Origin: Venturia oleaginea
Taxonomy: Eukaryota > Ascomycota > Dothideomycetes > Venturiales > Venturiaceae
Reading direction: 5' to 3'
Assembly: GCA_013176395.1 (NCBI GenBank)
Contig: JABMLP010000015.1
Coordinates: forward strand, 62,001 to 126,000
Length of the DNA: 64,000 nucleotides
Position numbers and translations under genes: made by a program. Under the pieces are notes generated by a model. The model saw only the letters and a list, made by a program, of their open reading frames with translations, did no database searches and was not told the DNA's origin. Below are positions 19,710 through 31,718 of this stretch, in pieces (positions within the stretch are counted from its first letter, which is position 1; each line of letters begins with the position of its first letter).

Positions 19710-22700
19710 ATGGTTGATTCTACCCTCCAGGACCACAGCTACGGTCATTTTGGGACTCCAGTATACGATGTACAGAATAAAAGGTGGGTTTTCGGAAGAA
19801 GTGGTATAAATTCCTGGCATTATCGACCTTTGGGAGACATCAAACGAACAGTTGCCGGGACAAAGGATGTTGGAAGAGAAGGCAGAAAAGAGGCCGAGGG
19901 ACTGGATCAGGTGTCTGGTAGAGCTTTGGCGAAAGAGATTCTACGGGCTGTGCAAGGCAATCCAGAGCTCCAGGCCGCTGAGCACATTTTAAACCCTATA
20001 ATACGCGCATCGGAGGCTGTGGTCGCCGCCGTAGCAAAGTACGATCCTGCGGTTGGAGATATACTCGCGTTTGGTACTGCTGCCGTCAGTGATGGCCAGA
20101 ACCGACACCACAAGATAAGACTGTTGGCTTTGCCGGGCGGAGAATGTGGAGAGATGCTGAGATTGGTTCAATCGGAGACTAAGACATACGGTTGCACTGA
20201 ACAGGCGGTCCATTTCGTGTTGCCCGTACCATCTGATGAGATTGGCTGGTGGTTAGGCAAAGGTGCACCAATACAACAGATCTGCACACCAGAAAACTTG
20301 TCGCAAGAAGATGCAGGCAGCTTCTTGGCTGTTCGCTTACCAGGCACTACTCTGGTTCTTCGTCCTCGATATCGTGCGACGCCTGTTCCTCCTGCGGGTA
20401 TCTACTCAGGCTGTACGATACCCCCTTCTCGTGTTGACGCGAATCTGCTACTTGAAATCTACCCGAGAGACTGTAACTGTCAACAGCACGCTGATGTCAC
20501 ATTCGATCCATGGAATCAACATCGGTTGGCCATTGCGGACTATGCTGGGAATTGGGGTACCTTCAAGCTGCAGCCGCTGCACAGAGGCAGCCAGTTGTAC
20601 AAGTGGGATTTGGGCCAGCGCGGTTCTCTGGAGGGCATTTTCCAGGCATCGAGCCCAAGACAGGACGTATCTGCTGCACAACAGGACGGCTGGGCCAGGA
20701 TACTCTGGATCGCGGACAAAAACACCCTCCTTGTCTGCACTCGACGTCAATTTCAGCTCTTTTCTCTCTCTGCTGAGACTACACTGCCTTTTCTCTCGTT
20801 TCTTTCAAAGGACACATGGATTCTCGACGTCAGACGGTGTCCTACTGTTCCTACTTGGGTTTTCGTCCTGACCTCCACGCAAGTTCTCTGGCTAGAGATA
20901 CTGCCCGAGATCGACCGCGGTACCGATATCACAGCCACGGCGGGCAAGATCCTACTGTCAGCGCATCATTTTCGGGATCCGAGCGACATCAGCTTGCAGA
21001 TGAGTATTGAAAATGATTTGGATGGTACGTAAATTCCTTGAAACTGAACTTGACAATGCTAATTCTCTAACAGCAATCTCAATTTTGCTATGGTCTCGGA
21101 ATAGTCCACTGGTTACGTGTCTACGATTTGATCGCCAGGAATCAATCACTGGTCTGCCGTCCATGATAGGATCGCCCACTGAATTGCTGCTCCCTATGCC
21201 TGGGAATGGTAACATGTTGCCTACAGTAGCAATCTCAGTACGTCCTGTGGAATATACGGCCGAGAATGAAGAAGACCCACGTCTGGATTTGTATTCCCTC
21301 CAGCTACTTACTGATGATCTTGCCCTCCATCAAGCATTTATGAGCTCTTCAAACAGTACAATGCCTACAGATGCACCCCGCCAAATCACTAGTACTCGAA
21401 TCAATGTCAAAAGTGCGCCTATTGTAAACGATGACGATGACGACTTCATTGTACCAGATGAGCTGTCCCAAAAAAAGCCACGTTCTCGACCGAAAACAGC
21501 AGCCAAATCGCATAAAGTCAGTTACAGCAACGAAAAGGCCGGGAAAAACAAGCATACTGAAACGAGTTCAACGGTCGATAATCGAGTCATCACTTCAAAA
21601 GTTTCTGGAATCTCGACACAAAAAGATCGCCAGAAAATTATCGATATCGCAAACGGTTTGCAAGATCTCATTCTCAACGAAGATGTTCTGGGCCTCGGAG
21701 AACCGACTAAGACCCTGCTTGAACAGTCTCTCAACCCTGTTCCCGAAGTTGGTGAGCTATCTGAAACCTCTCAAGTTCTTTCAGAACTCTTGTCTCTTTC
21801 AAGACCTGGTCCGGTCCCTGACGAGCCTGGTGTGATGGTCAAGAGACTCCAGATACCTGCCTGGGCTTCTCCAATGGGTGTTTCATCTGATAATCTTGAG
21901 TTTGGTGGCCTGTATAACCACATTGTCGAGCATCAATTGACGTCTCTGGCTGATGAGATTCCGTCCCGTTTCCGACTGGTACGGGAGAAGCTCGCCCGCC
22001 AGATAGCCGCAGAAGTCATCTTGTCAAGCTCACGCGTTGAAGTCGTGAATCCACCAGAAGACTCGCAAGAACAGGAAGAAACGCAACAGTCTTTCTCATT
22101 CCATAGCAAGGGAAAAGACAAGCTTACAGATTCATTCCCTGTATCCTCCCAGCTTTCCGAGTACATGTTCTCTCAAGCACTCCCAACACCCTCCACGTCC
22201 GCCTCACGCGCAGCCTCAACAATAATGTCAGAAACAACAATCTCCCTCCCCTCAGCCGCATCTCAAAGCATCATTTCCAGCCTATCTCGTCACGTTTCCT
22301 TCAAACCGCCATCTACATGGGATAGAAGACCAATGGCCCTGCTAGCCCATTGGAACATAGGCGCCGATCCTAATACTTACAGCTATTCTCAGAAGCTGAG
22401 AGAACTGGAGGAACAGAAACAGGAGGAGAGTATGACAGATAAGCAACGGCTCAAGGCAAGGGAAAAGGCTGAACGGCGGCTTAAGAGACAGAGAAGGGAG
22501 GCGGAGAAGGCGAGAGGAGCGCTGATGAGTAGTCAGCCGATGGTTATGTCTAGTCAGGTGCACAGAGGTGGAAGTCAATTTGGTGGTGGGAGCCAGTACG
22601 GTGGAGGGAGTCAATATGGTGCAGGCAGTCAACTTGGTGGCAGTCAACATGGCCGTTCTAGCCCTCCTCTGCCATCTAGCCCTCCGCCTGTAGTGGATAG

Positions 22701-22830
22701 AGAAAGGGACAGAGCCTTCGCGATGAGTAGTCAACTCGTTGCACCACCAATGGTAGGTAGTTCCCAGGCGCCCACAAGAAGAGGTGATGGGCCCCCGAAG
22801 AAAAAGAAGAGAAAACGGGAGGGCTTTTAA
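19710..22830 (+). CDS. RRN6: RNA polymerase I-specific initiation factor Rrn6-like
   Basis: Two exons: 19710-21024 and 21074-22830, 49-bp GT-AG intron; 1023 aa. The N-terminus (YGHFGTPVYD...W.F) and following beta-propeller-like region, including PWNQHRLAIADYAGNWGTF, match the fungal Rrn6 family, as does a C-terminal helical part and a low-complexity tail ending in a basic cluster (PPKKKKRKREGF) that should act as a nuclear signal. Near 22560-22660 the tail has a GGGSQ-type repeat (SQFGGGSQYGGGSQ). With Rrn7 and Rrn11, Rrn6 forms core factor, which recruits Pol I to the rDNA promoter. Length and architecture are normal; no damage seen. Confidence 0.85.
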
Positions 22831-24183
22831 ATTACTTAAAATGTGTAGATCGAGATCGAGATCGATAATTTTCTGGCGATGTTCTGCCATCGCGTTGCTG
22901 GAAATCGCGTCGCCCCTCCATCTCAATAACGCCATCTTAATTATTTTCGTGTTTTATTTCGTTTCTCTCCCGCTGATGTTTTTGGTAGGGATTAGTACCA
23001 GAGTCATTGGGTAGAGCTGTATGCTGCATTAATAGTATGTCAGGGGTGAGTGAATTCTCGTAGAAGCGGTGTCTGACTCTACCTTATCATCCTCGGGATA
23101 CTCTCAACTCTTCACAAAACATTTTCTTCGAGCTATAGTTACTTATCACTCATCTTATACCAGCCCTTTGTTCCAAAATTCCTTGATCTTACCTTTCTTC
23201 TCTCCTTTCACCACGATTAGCTCTTCACCATGCAGGCAACGAGGATAAAAGAGAGCCTACCATCATCATCGATCCTTATCCAGTTTCCAGCAAGTCGAGA
23301 ATTCGAAAAGTGGACCAGAATGAATGGCACAGACGTGGTTTTGGCGCGCTGGCGCTGGCTAACATGCAGGGCGTTGAAATGTCCTCAAAATTCATGGACT
23401 GGATGAGGGAAACGAGGGACAAAACACGAAATTCCCGCCCCCACGAAGGAGACAGCGAATTTTTCAAGGCCAAGAATTAGGATGGGAGGGATTCCACTTC
23501 GAGGACGTGTGCGATCGTATTTGAGGAAAGTGGAGGTGGAGAGGTTGGGGATCTGGAAGGTATCTGAGTTTACTATATTTAGTATTTTTTAGTCTATTTT
23601 TTGATACTTTGTAGGATCCTTGAGCTTATTCATCTGATCGCCCCCTCAGCTGGATTCAGGCCCTGCATTCATCCCACTTAATCCATCCAAATTTTAATAA
23701 TGGACGAGATTCTCGTGGATGATAACAAAGAAATCCGGGATGGCTAGGGTACTGCGCCACAGCATTATCCGCATCTTCGATAGCGGATAAGGTTCGATGA
23801 GGAAGAGAAGAATATTCATCGGATGGATAATTGGGCAATCATCTATTCATCTTAAGGTCAATCATCGGATGAACAATTGAATGCAGGGCCTAGCTGGATC
23901 CACAAAAATCGTCCTTATTGTGGTTTGGGTATTAATGTGCCGAAGAAGGGGATTTTTTGACTGACCGACTAACTGACTGAGAGAGTAATGCTCGCAATTC
24001 TGATCTATGACAAGGTGATGCAATAACGGCCAAGGACTCGGAGAGGACCGCTCCAGAGTCTTTTGAGATATACCAAGTCTTTTTGAAGAAGTTCTTAATT
24101 ACTCACTTAGTCACTCAAAAAAAACCACTCCTCTGCATGCTGATGCACAAACCACAGTAATCCTGCGGGCCGATGACCGGGTC
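22831..24183. other. Gene-poor intergenic region
   Basis: Contains the MITE at 23656-23891 and an AT-rich block near 23560-23605 (GTTTACTATATTTAGTAT) with a related block near 25565-25610, so part of this spacer is duplicated further right. A frame at 23230-23408 starts with ATG but has no family resemblance. I see no supported gene. Confidence 0.6.
23656..23891. mobile_element. 236-bp MITE with 8-bp target duplication
   Basis: The ends AGGCCCTGCATTCA (from 23658) and TGAATGCAGGGCCT (to 23891) are perfect 14-bp inverted repeats. The octamer AGCTGGAT lies directly outside on both sides (23648-23655 and 23892-23899), a perfect 8-bp target-site duplication as made by hAT-type transposases; two extra bases (TC) sit inside the left copy. 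The interior is non-coding and has smaller inverted repeats (TTCATCGGATG forms). Confidence 0.8.
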
Positions 24184-24210
24184 GGAGCTGCTCGACATTT
24201 AAATCCTTAG
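24184..24210 (+). promoter_or_regulatory. Shared promoter block, copy 1
   Basis: GGAGCTGCTCGACATTTAAA followed by TCCTTAG, about 145-170 bp upstream of the first small secreted protein gene. A nearly identical block precedes the paralogous gene at 25887. It includes a TTTAAA core that could serve as TATA element and a GAGCTGCTC palindrome-like part. Confidence 0.6.
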
Positions 24211-24352
24211 CACAAAGCCGAAAGAAGTCCTTTTGTTTTTCATCTTCAAACATTCCCAAAGGAAAAGACTCAAGACTTCCTCGCAATCAATCAATTACCT
24301 CACTTTACCACCTCACCTTGCCTCACCTCACCTCCTTTACAAAAACTCGAAT

Positions 24353-24682
24353 ATGCAACTTCCCATCCCTATCCTCGTTACGATAATGAGCTTGGTTATA
24401 GGTACTAGCGGTTTCCAATTCTGCACAGACGCCCCAGCAGACTGTACCTATGGTATCCCCAATTCAAAATGGAGAAGGGTAAGTAGCATGTTTTTCCTTA
24501 TATATATATATATATAGAAGGTATATACCATAGTACTAACAAGTCTACAGTGTACGGCCAATCTCTGTACCTCACCTACAAGTGGGTGTCTTAGTGTCAA
24601 CAAGCGGACACCCCAATGCTGCTTTCGCGAAAGTCGTCCAGGGGGTTGGGACTTTGTCGATACTTATTGTAGATATCCATGA
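24353..24682 (+). CDS. Small secreted eight-cysteine protein A
   Basis: Two exons: 24353-24478 and 24551-24682; 72-bp intron containing a (TA)n run; 85 aa. Signal peptide about residues 1-20 (MQLPIPILVTIMSLVIGTSG), then a mature chain with eight cysteines in the order C-C-C-C-C-CC-C, ending FVDTYCRYP. Unspliced the frame would stop early, and the paralogue at 26210 has the intron at the same place between the second and third Cys, which supports the model. No known domain recognised. Size, signal peptide and paired cysteines are those of fungal effector-like or antimicrobial secreted proteins, but the function is unknown. Confidence 0.75.
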
Positions 24683-25886
24683 GTAGGAGGAGGATGGTTG
24701 TGTGTGTGTGTGTGTGTGTGTGTGCTTGAAGGGGTTGTGTAATTAGTATTGTGGCTCTTAGGTTAACGAGGTTATTTTGAACATGCGATGGAGTGGTTTC
24801 CCAAGAGCTAAGACAGCGACAGCTGAGCATAAAGATTATGTCGATTAAACACGTCGTGTAACATTGTTTTGTCGATCATTACGCCCCATACACTTCCTGG
24901 TCTGTGATATGAAAGCCTCGAGATTTAATTAAAATCCCTTGAAGATCAAATGTAAATCTTATGGGTCTTGATCTGCTGCTAATCTGGCTCTCGGAAAGCT
25001 ACTCGACTTTTCCTTTCACAAATGTCCTCGTTCACTTGAGAACCACAAGATATGAGGGCAACGGTGTCAGCGAAGCGGGTGACATGGATAGTGGAGAAGG
25101 AGGATGAGGGTACTATAACATTACGGGTTGCACTCTCAGTCAGTCAGTCAGTCAGTCAGTCAGTCAGTCAGTCAGTCAGTCAGTCAGTCAGCCAATCTAA
25201 AGAATAGCCACGTTGATGCACAACCGACAATAATTCGTGATTGAAATGTCGGTAAAATCCATACGACCGAAGATGCCGATAAGATTTCGGACCCAAATAC
25301 GAAGTACTGGGGCGGAAGTGATATTATATTGGTCTGTGAGCTGGCGATGCAACTGATTTCGGCGTTCCTTACCAAAATCAAGTGCATTGAGCGCATTCTA
25401 AAAGAAATCGACCTCGCACGTATTGTAGTTGACAAGGGCTACCGCGTACTCGCCAAAACTGGATTTTCCAAACAGATTCTTTGTTAAGATGCCTTGAAAA
25501 CATTGAGTCCTCGTTCACGAACACAGCCTTAAGAGGCCTACGATCTACTAGGGTAAGATATCTCTGGGCTTACTATACTTAGTATCTTTCTATATATTTT
25601 AGGGCTACTACATAGTACCGTTACCGTATCTTCAGGCCAGTGTCGTACAGTGTGCCCTATCCCTGTGATAGTCCCTGCAGAGCTGCATCGCTCGAAGTAG
25701 TGGTAGCTAGACTTTGTATAGTTTAGTAGTTACTTCGTTAAACGATTCAAGGACTATTATAAGGATAGGGTATCATACGACTTTGGTAGGCTTATAGTCA
25801 ATATACGGTACGTTTAATCCTCTGATAGCCCTCGTGACTAGATTCTACAAGAAATGTCCCCAATCAACCGGGCCTACACTTGGGTT
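24683..25886. other. Intergenic with simple repeats
   Basis: Holds a (TG)n run at about 24696-24724, the (CAGT)n tract at 25137-25191, and an AT-rich block near 25565-25610 resembling one near 23565. No gene supported. Confidence 0.6.
25137..25191 (+). repeat. (CAGT)n microsatellite
   Basis: Thirteen to fourteen uninterrupted tetranucleotide units. Likely hypervariable between isolates. Confidence 0.97.
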
Positions 25887-25913
25887 GGAGCTGCTCGATA
25901 TTTAAATCCCTTA
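25887..25913 (+). promoter_or_regulatory. Shared promoter block, copy 2
   Basis: GGAGCTGCTCGATATTTAAA followed by TCCCTTA, about 300 bp upstream of the second small secreted protein. It differs from copy 1 by one base within the first 20. Conservation in otherwise diverged flanks suggests a common regulator or a recent duplication. Confidence 0.55.
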
Positions 25914-26209
25914 CAGCCTTCTGTTGGGAAGCTACAAACGCACGAACTACGCGAATACGAGCTTCAAAAAATATTGAATTGCATGACTTCAAAAGCTAGG
26001 AATCTACAGCATATTTAAGTCATTTGAGTACCCTCAATTCATGCATTGATGCATGAACTTTGATGCATCAAGTACACATCAGAAACGGGGTCTTAAAACG
26101 AGCCTGAAACCCAACACCTTCTCCATCTTTTGTGCCCGGTAGCCTCAGCGTTAAGAACTCACTTTTCAGCCTTCTCGCAATCATCTACCTAACCCTACCA
26201 TCCGTCAAG

Positions 26210-26535
26210 ATGCAACCTACCATCCCCATCCTCCTTACAATAACCAGCTTACTCGTGACGGGTACCGTTGGAGGATCTTCGCAGATTTACTGCAAAGATC
26301 CTCCATCAAACTGCACACCCAGAACGGTAAGTAGCACGCCTTTCCTTATTTAGTAGTCATACACTACCAACAATCCTATCTACAGTGCCCTACTGTTGAA
26401 TGCGATCCACACCCCAAAGGTAATGGCTTGGTTAGGTGTCCCAACACCGGGAGGACGAAGGATACATGCTGCCTCGCCGGATCTATACCTGGCGCCGGAG
26501 AATTCACCGATACTTATTGTGTATTCCCTAAGTAG
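26210..26535 (+). CDS. Small secreted eight-cysteine protein B
   Basis: Two exons: 26210-26326 and 26386-26535; 59-bp intron; 88 aa. Signal peptide about residues 1-21 (MQPTIPILLTITSLLVTGTVG), then eight cysteines in the same order as protein A and the same ending, FTDTYCVFPK. Only the signal region, cysteine frame and C-terminal TDTYC are alike between the two, so the mature chains have diverged strongly, as expected for secreted proteins under diversifying pressure. Function unknown; candidate effector. Confidence 0.75.
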
Positions 26536-27131
26536 GAGGGGGAGGACGGTCGTCTTGGTGTGCATGTGCTCAAAGAGGATCTATGGATTGGTATGAGGTG
26601 GTACACTATGGATATACATGGCGATTTATAACCCCAGATAAAACAAATTGCAGAGAATACTTGTTACGACCTCTAAGTGAAACCTCGGCGAAAGCGATGA
26701 GTGCGATTACTTGAAACCTACTTTTCTGTCATCTTCTGTACCGTATGCTCGACTCATAATTCTCTCTTTCCTTGAGGGCAGCGGCTTGCCCCCCTTCTCT
26801 CTCTTAATCCTTGTGAAGTTCTTCTCTGTTAGACTCCTCGCAAGACTCCCTCTTATGACTCTCTTGTAAGAACTTCTTCCTCGTAAGACTCACCCGTAAG
26901 AATTCAAACGACTACAAGCCACCGGCAACATTTGTGAAGAAAAGACCCAAGTTGCGCTTCGAGATGCTATTGACAAACAATAGACCGCCGACCCATAACC
27001 TCTCCCATCTCCTTACCTTCCATGTCTTCCCTCTCATCCCCTTCCTCACACATCTCCCCACATTTTCTTTCCATCCTCCACGCTACCATCAATTGAGCAT
27101 CCCAAACGACTCTAACACAATAACTCCCCAC
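26536..27131. other. Intergenic, no supported gene
   Basis: Downstream region of secreted protein B. Pyrimidine-rich on the plus strand toward 27100; no coding evidence. Confidence 0.5.
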
Positions 27132-28110
27132 TCAACCTCGCCCCTTCACCGAACAATCCCTCCAATGACCTACCCAACTATTCTCCCTTCCAAACACACT
27201 CTCACATCCCTCATTCGGACACTCTAACCTCCTAACCCCATGCGCATGCATAATATGTCGAGATAAATACTCCAACCGCCTAAAAGCAGAGGAACGGAAT
27301 TCAACAGGACACGCACACAAAGCATCCGCCTCAAAACCCTCATACTCATAGCAGACATCAAGAGAATCTCATACCGATCTCGCCAGACCTTCGAACTCAT
27401 AACGAGTTTCCAGTCGCTATCGGGGAGCGTTCGTACCGTGGAAGAGATGGAAACAGTCGGTGGTATAATCGTCAAGTGCATTTGGAGATGCGTCCAAAAG
27501 CCTTCATTTTCTCCACTACTACTATTGCTAGAAGACATTTCGCTGAAACTTTTCTGCAGAGGTACGGGTGGGAAAAACGCGAGGCAGTTTTGAATGGGAC
27601 ACGTACAGAGACTGTCACGAGTAGGAAGGACTTTCTCGCACAAGAAATCTTGGAGGAATATACGTGACTTCTAAACTCTTCTTCGTCGCATAGGTTCGTC
27701 TATGAACAGTTCAATGCCGGACATGTGTAAGTTTTTCGGAGGAGACATTCTTGTTCCACGGCCTATAGTTTCCCAATCTCGGTTGAGTTTTGGTACCTCA
27801 GGTGGTTTTCACAAGCGATTGGGAGTTGCGCTACCCAACGGGCTTTTTCTTCGGCTATACCCGTTGCTTCGAGCCGTTTGATGTAGCCCTCGTGATGATC
27901 CTTGCATTCTTTTTGTTGGCGTTGCCATTCTTCTTCGGTGGTCTCGGTGGAGGCGGGCGTGTAGTTGTTATCCGCCCTGGCTCTGGAGAGAAGGCGGTTC
28001 GGTTTTTGAGGGAGAGGTTTCTCGAAAAACTAGGTGGAAACCTTGGGAGAGAGTATAGGAAATTTAAGTGGGAGGGAAGGTTTCGAAATATTTTGATAAA
28101 AGGTGAGGTT
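27132..28110 (-). CDS. Probable C2H2 zinc-finger protein, structure unresolved or broken
   Basis: Minus-strand pieces in different frames look like one fungal zinc-finger protein: a charged helical part (EEEWQRQQKECKDHHEGYIKRL, near 27780-27930), then finger-like Cys/His groups YTCPALNC (near 27740), CTCPIQNCLAFF...WTHLQMHL (27640-27460) and CACPVEF...YLSRHIMHAHG...LECPNEGC (27320-27190). Between the last two the reading frame shifts near 27350-27385, where only about 30 bp could be removed, too short for a normal intron; a TAG follows the first finger. Either the model has several tiny exons or the gene is decayed. Ends are approximate. Confidence 0.4.
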
Positions 28111-28632
28111 TTCTTTAAAGAGTCATCCCTTGCTTGATGCTTGATACAGGTCTTTTTATTAGCGACCAACGATGATCAAAGGCCTGCTACTGCTGCCTGC
28201 GAAAGAGAAATGAGCGGGGCCGTACACGCCAGCACAAAATCGCAGATCTGAAAATTGAATGGGTTGCAGTTCGAAGGCTTTTGCTGGAAAGATATGTGCG
28301 AGAATCATTCCCAATCTACAGTGTATGATCAAACAATCAGAAGAAGAAACTTTCGAATCCAGCTTGATACTAACTTCCTCCAATAATCAAGTCCTCATTC
28401 CTTGGTTCAGTCCTTTTGAGCGCGATCAATGGTGGTGATTCTCTAGCGCTCCCTTTATCGAACTGTTGCTACGGAGGCAGCAAATTAAAAACATCAACCC
28501 ACGTCTGACAGCACTCTCGTCGAGATAATCTTGTCCAATCATACAAGCAACATCCTAGCATTGTCGTACAGTCTAAAAAAAACGCTCAACTCTATCCTAC
28601 TCGTACAGAAAGCAATCCAATGAAACTGCGAT
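28111..28632. other. Intergenic, no supported gene
   Basis: Short frames only; includes the presumed 3' flank of the BCS1-like gene. Confidence 0.5.
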
Positions 28633-30525
28633 CTACTCTTCTACCGCCTCTTCATCCGGTTCATCGACTCTCCTAGGCATCAAGGCGACGATATGTGCAG
28701 GCATCGCTGCAATCATATCCTGTACCTGAGGATCATCATAGGAAAATTTCGGCGAATTGTAACCAAGCGGACCCGAGTCCATCATATCGAATGACTCTTC
28801 TTCAGAAGACGCAGCGCCCGGAGCAACAGCTCTGAAATGATCAAGCACAGCTGTTCCCTTCTCCTTAGCCTCAATCATCACTTTCACCCACGCGTCCGTT
28901 TTGGCAATGGCGTCTTGAGGCGAAGAACGGTAATCAAGAAGGAACCCTTGCACTTCGGCTGGTGTTAGCTTATCGCTTGGGATTTTAGCGGCGAAGGTGT
29001 TGGCCATCGAGGCGATAGTTGCGGTGTCTATGTCTTCAATCACGATCTTCTCCTCATTTTCAGTAGCTGCGTCTTCGGAGATGTCGCCTTCGTCCTTCGT
29101 GAACATGCGGACGAAGAGACGGGCGGCCATGGCTGACGACGAAGCTGGGAAGCAAAGTTGTTTGTCGATACGGCCCGGGCGGAGTAATGCGTCATCGAGC
29201 TGCTCTGGAGAGTTGCTGGTCATGATGAGGACGCGGCCTTCTTGAGATGCGGAACCATCAATTGCATTGAGGAGACCACTCAAAGTGACCGGACCATTCT
29301 TGCGACTGCGTTTCATTTTTGCTTGCTCGTCTTCCCCATCGGTCTGCTTACTTCCTCGCTCGATGCGGGCGGAGTCGATGTCTTCCATTAGCACTATACA
29401 TTGTGGAGGGAGCATGCCGAACATTGTGTCCAACATCCCGTCGTCCATTTTGGGACTTGCGAGACTCATGATGTACAGATTGAGCTTGAAATGCCCAGCC
29501 AACGCAAACGATAGCGAAGTTTTGCCGGTTCCAGGTGCGCCGTAGAACAAATATCCACGGCGGTAGGGAATACCTCTGTTGGAGTAAAACTTGCGTGTTG
29601 ACGGATCGAGATAGCGTTCAATATCTTTGATGAGTGAGTCTTTCATGGTTTCGTCCATGTCCACGGTCTTGAGAGGACGAGTAGGGCGAGTGATCATTCG
29701 GCCCCATCGGTTTGGCGATCGTTCATCTGCAGTACAGACAACAGTCATGGCATCGCGAGCATCCCTACCGAACTCTTTGCAAGCCGAAAGGAATCGCTTG
29801 AGTGGCTCTGGGTTGCGGCCAAGACAGCGAAGAATGATTGGGCTTTGACCGGTCTCTCCCTCGAAGTGGTTATTTTTTGTTTCGCTGGCGAGTTCAAAGA
29901 TGAATGGTCGGCCTTGGAATAGGAAGTAGTGCATTCCTACGGCTGGGTAGAAGCGGACCGAGCTAGACCGGCTTGCTTGAGCAGTTGGCATACCGGTCAT
30001 TGGATACCTGGGACTTTGGAAGGGGTCAATGATGGCATCATCGCCGGTTCGAACCGTTTGGGCAGAGAGGTGTCGAGAACCTCGCTTCACGACGACGTGT
30101 GTTGACATCCATGATAAGACCTCCTTGTTCAGGACATCGTGTGCTGGGATGGTGATGGCAGACGTGGCGTATTCGATGAGAAATTCGTACATTTTGTTCC
30201 AGATGAACTGCAATCAGAGTTAGCTCAGATATCGCTTTGATTGAATTTTTGAGGATTTGCAAAGGTTGTATAGGCATGGTAGATTTGTCAAAGAACTTAC
30301 CTTTGAAAGCGTGTAGACGCCCAGCACGATGGCACATCTTGCAACGATGAAGGTAATGTCGATGCCAGTTCGGTCCAGTATTAAGCCATGGATTGCGCCA
30401 AAACCAGGAATATATCTGTCGAGCAGAATATGAGGAGCATTTCCAGCCGAGCTCCCAGCCGAGCCACCACCTGCGAAGGCCGAGGCGAGCTGTAGGCCCA
30501 ACAAGCCCGATACTTGTTCAAGCAT
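28633..30525 (-). CDS. BCS1-like AAA ATPase
   Basis: Two exons: 30301-30525 and 28633-30207; 93-bp intron; 599 aa. An N-terminal membrane helix (about residues 55-72) is followed by the BCS1 N-terminal domain (FIWNKMYEFL...HVVVKRGSRHLS) and a full AAA module: Walker A GAPGTGKTS, Walker B CIVLMEDID, sensor region TSNSPEQLDDALLRPGRID. The second-domain tail is rich in Glu. Bcs1 itself is a mitochondrial inner-membrane translocase that inserts the Rieske protein into complex III; filamentous fungi carry many diverged BCS1-like paralogues of unknown role. The long acidic tail and an insert after Walker B (RIERGSKQTDGEDEQ) point to a paralogue rather than the housekeeping gene. Confidence 0.88.
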
Positions 30526-30702
30526 GTTCGATGATGATTGTATCGATGTAAGTGTCCAGGGCGAGACTTGGCGCGGATGGAAGTTTTGTAGCCCGAGGGA
30601 GACATGTATGAGAGCACGTGACGGTTCTTGGTTCTCTCCTGTTAAGGGATGGAATCCTTCTCTCTAGCTTATCCATGACTGGATTTCCAATTGTTCTCTT
30701 GT

Positions 30703-30765
30703 TATTCTGCAAGCTGTCATGTTCTATTTTGCAAGCTGTCATGTTCTATTTTGCAAGCTGTCACG
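30703..30765 (+). repeat. Triple 22-bp direct repeat upstream of the BCS1-like gene
   Basis: TGCAAGCTGTCATGTTCTAT-type unit occurs three times in a row, the last copy ending CACG instead of CATG. It lies about 180 bp upstream of the BCS1-like start codon. Could be a regulatory array or a replication slippage product. Confidence 0.85.
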
Positions 30766-31256
30766 TTTCCATTTAAAGATACTTTCTAGAAGGATCTATT
30801 GTAAGAGGAGGATTATATATACGAGCTATCCTTCCTGTACTTACACTTTCTTCTCTGTACTTAGATACTTGAAATATAAGCTGTCTTCCCTCACTTGCGA
30901 AACACCTTTGAGGGTTGAACTCTTACATCTCCTCCACAACCGTATATTGTGCTGCCGATAAAGACTAGCCGGGCCACACGGTAGAACCTAGCCCCGCTGG
31001 GCTCGAGCGTCCAATTTACTGCTGCAGTAGCTGCAGAAATTGGACGCTCGCGCTTAGCGAGGCTAGACACCTTAATGTAAAGGGTCGGCTCAATAAAAGT
31101 TGAGGCTGTAGATATCTATTATTATAGCGATATCACCACCTTAACTTGGTATTAAGTTCTTAGTAGGTCGTGTATTAGAATACAACAATAAATCCTGATT
31201 ATTATTATTAGAATTTATAGCTTCTACTATATATTTAAGTTTATTATCTTTCTTTA

Positions 31257-31718
31257 TGTCACGGAGCGGGCTCGGGTATCAGGAGGATGTGACGGCTTGC
31301 TAGGCTACTGGAACAACCACAGTGTCCAAGCACCTAACAAGGCGCCACAGTACACGGGCCACAGCAAGACCTATAAGTAGGTCTTGCCCCCAGCCCCCAT
31401 TTACATAGCTACCTGTAGTTCACTATCACATTTAGTCCATACCTGATTGCTGCTCACGCCTTTTCATTAGTTACTACTAGCCGTGACAGAGGAAAGAGCA
31501 GCAGCAGGAACAGGTATCATTCAACAGGCTATATACGAACTGGCAGGCAAACCAACAGGCAGGTTTAACGACAGGACGTAGCTCAAAGAGCTACGGATTG
31601 GTTGAAGCCACGCAGGCTTTTAAAACCTTTCCTCGGCAGAACTACGGTTCTGCCTTGATCACGTACCGTAGGGCCACCCCAACGGCGGGAGAGACTTGTC
31701 CGCGGTCGTACCGTGACA
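31257..31718 (-). repeat. Solo LTR A (interrupted) with CTTTA target duplication
   Basis: Begins TGTCACGG at 31257 and ends CCGTGACA at 31718; flanked by perfect 5-bp duplications CTTTA (31252-31256 and 31719-31723). Removing the nested LTR and one copy of its duplication leaves 256 bp, exactly the length of LTR B (31785-32040), of which it is a near-identical inverted copy. A solo LTR results from recombination between the two LTRs of a former full-length element. Confidence 0.85.
31288..31488 (+). repeat. Nested solo LTR inside LTR A with GAGGA target duplication
   Basis: 201 bp starting TGTGACGG and ending CCGTGACA, flanked by GAGGA on both sides (31283-31287 and 31489-31493). It interrupts LTR A about 31 bp from its left end. 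The sequence differs from LTR A/B, so it comes from a different LTR family; direction cannot be told from the ends. Confidence 0.85.
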
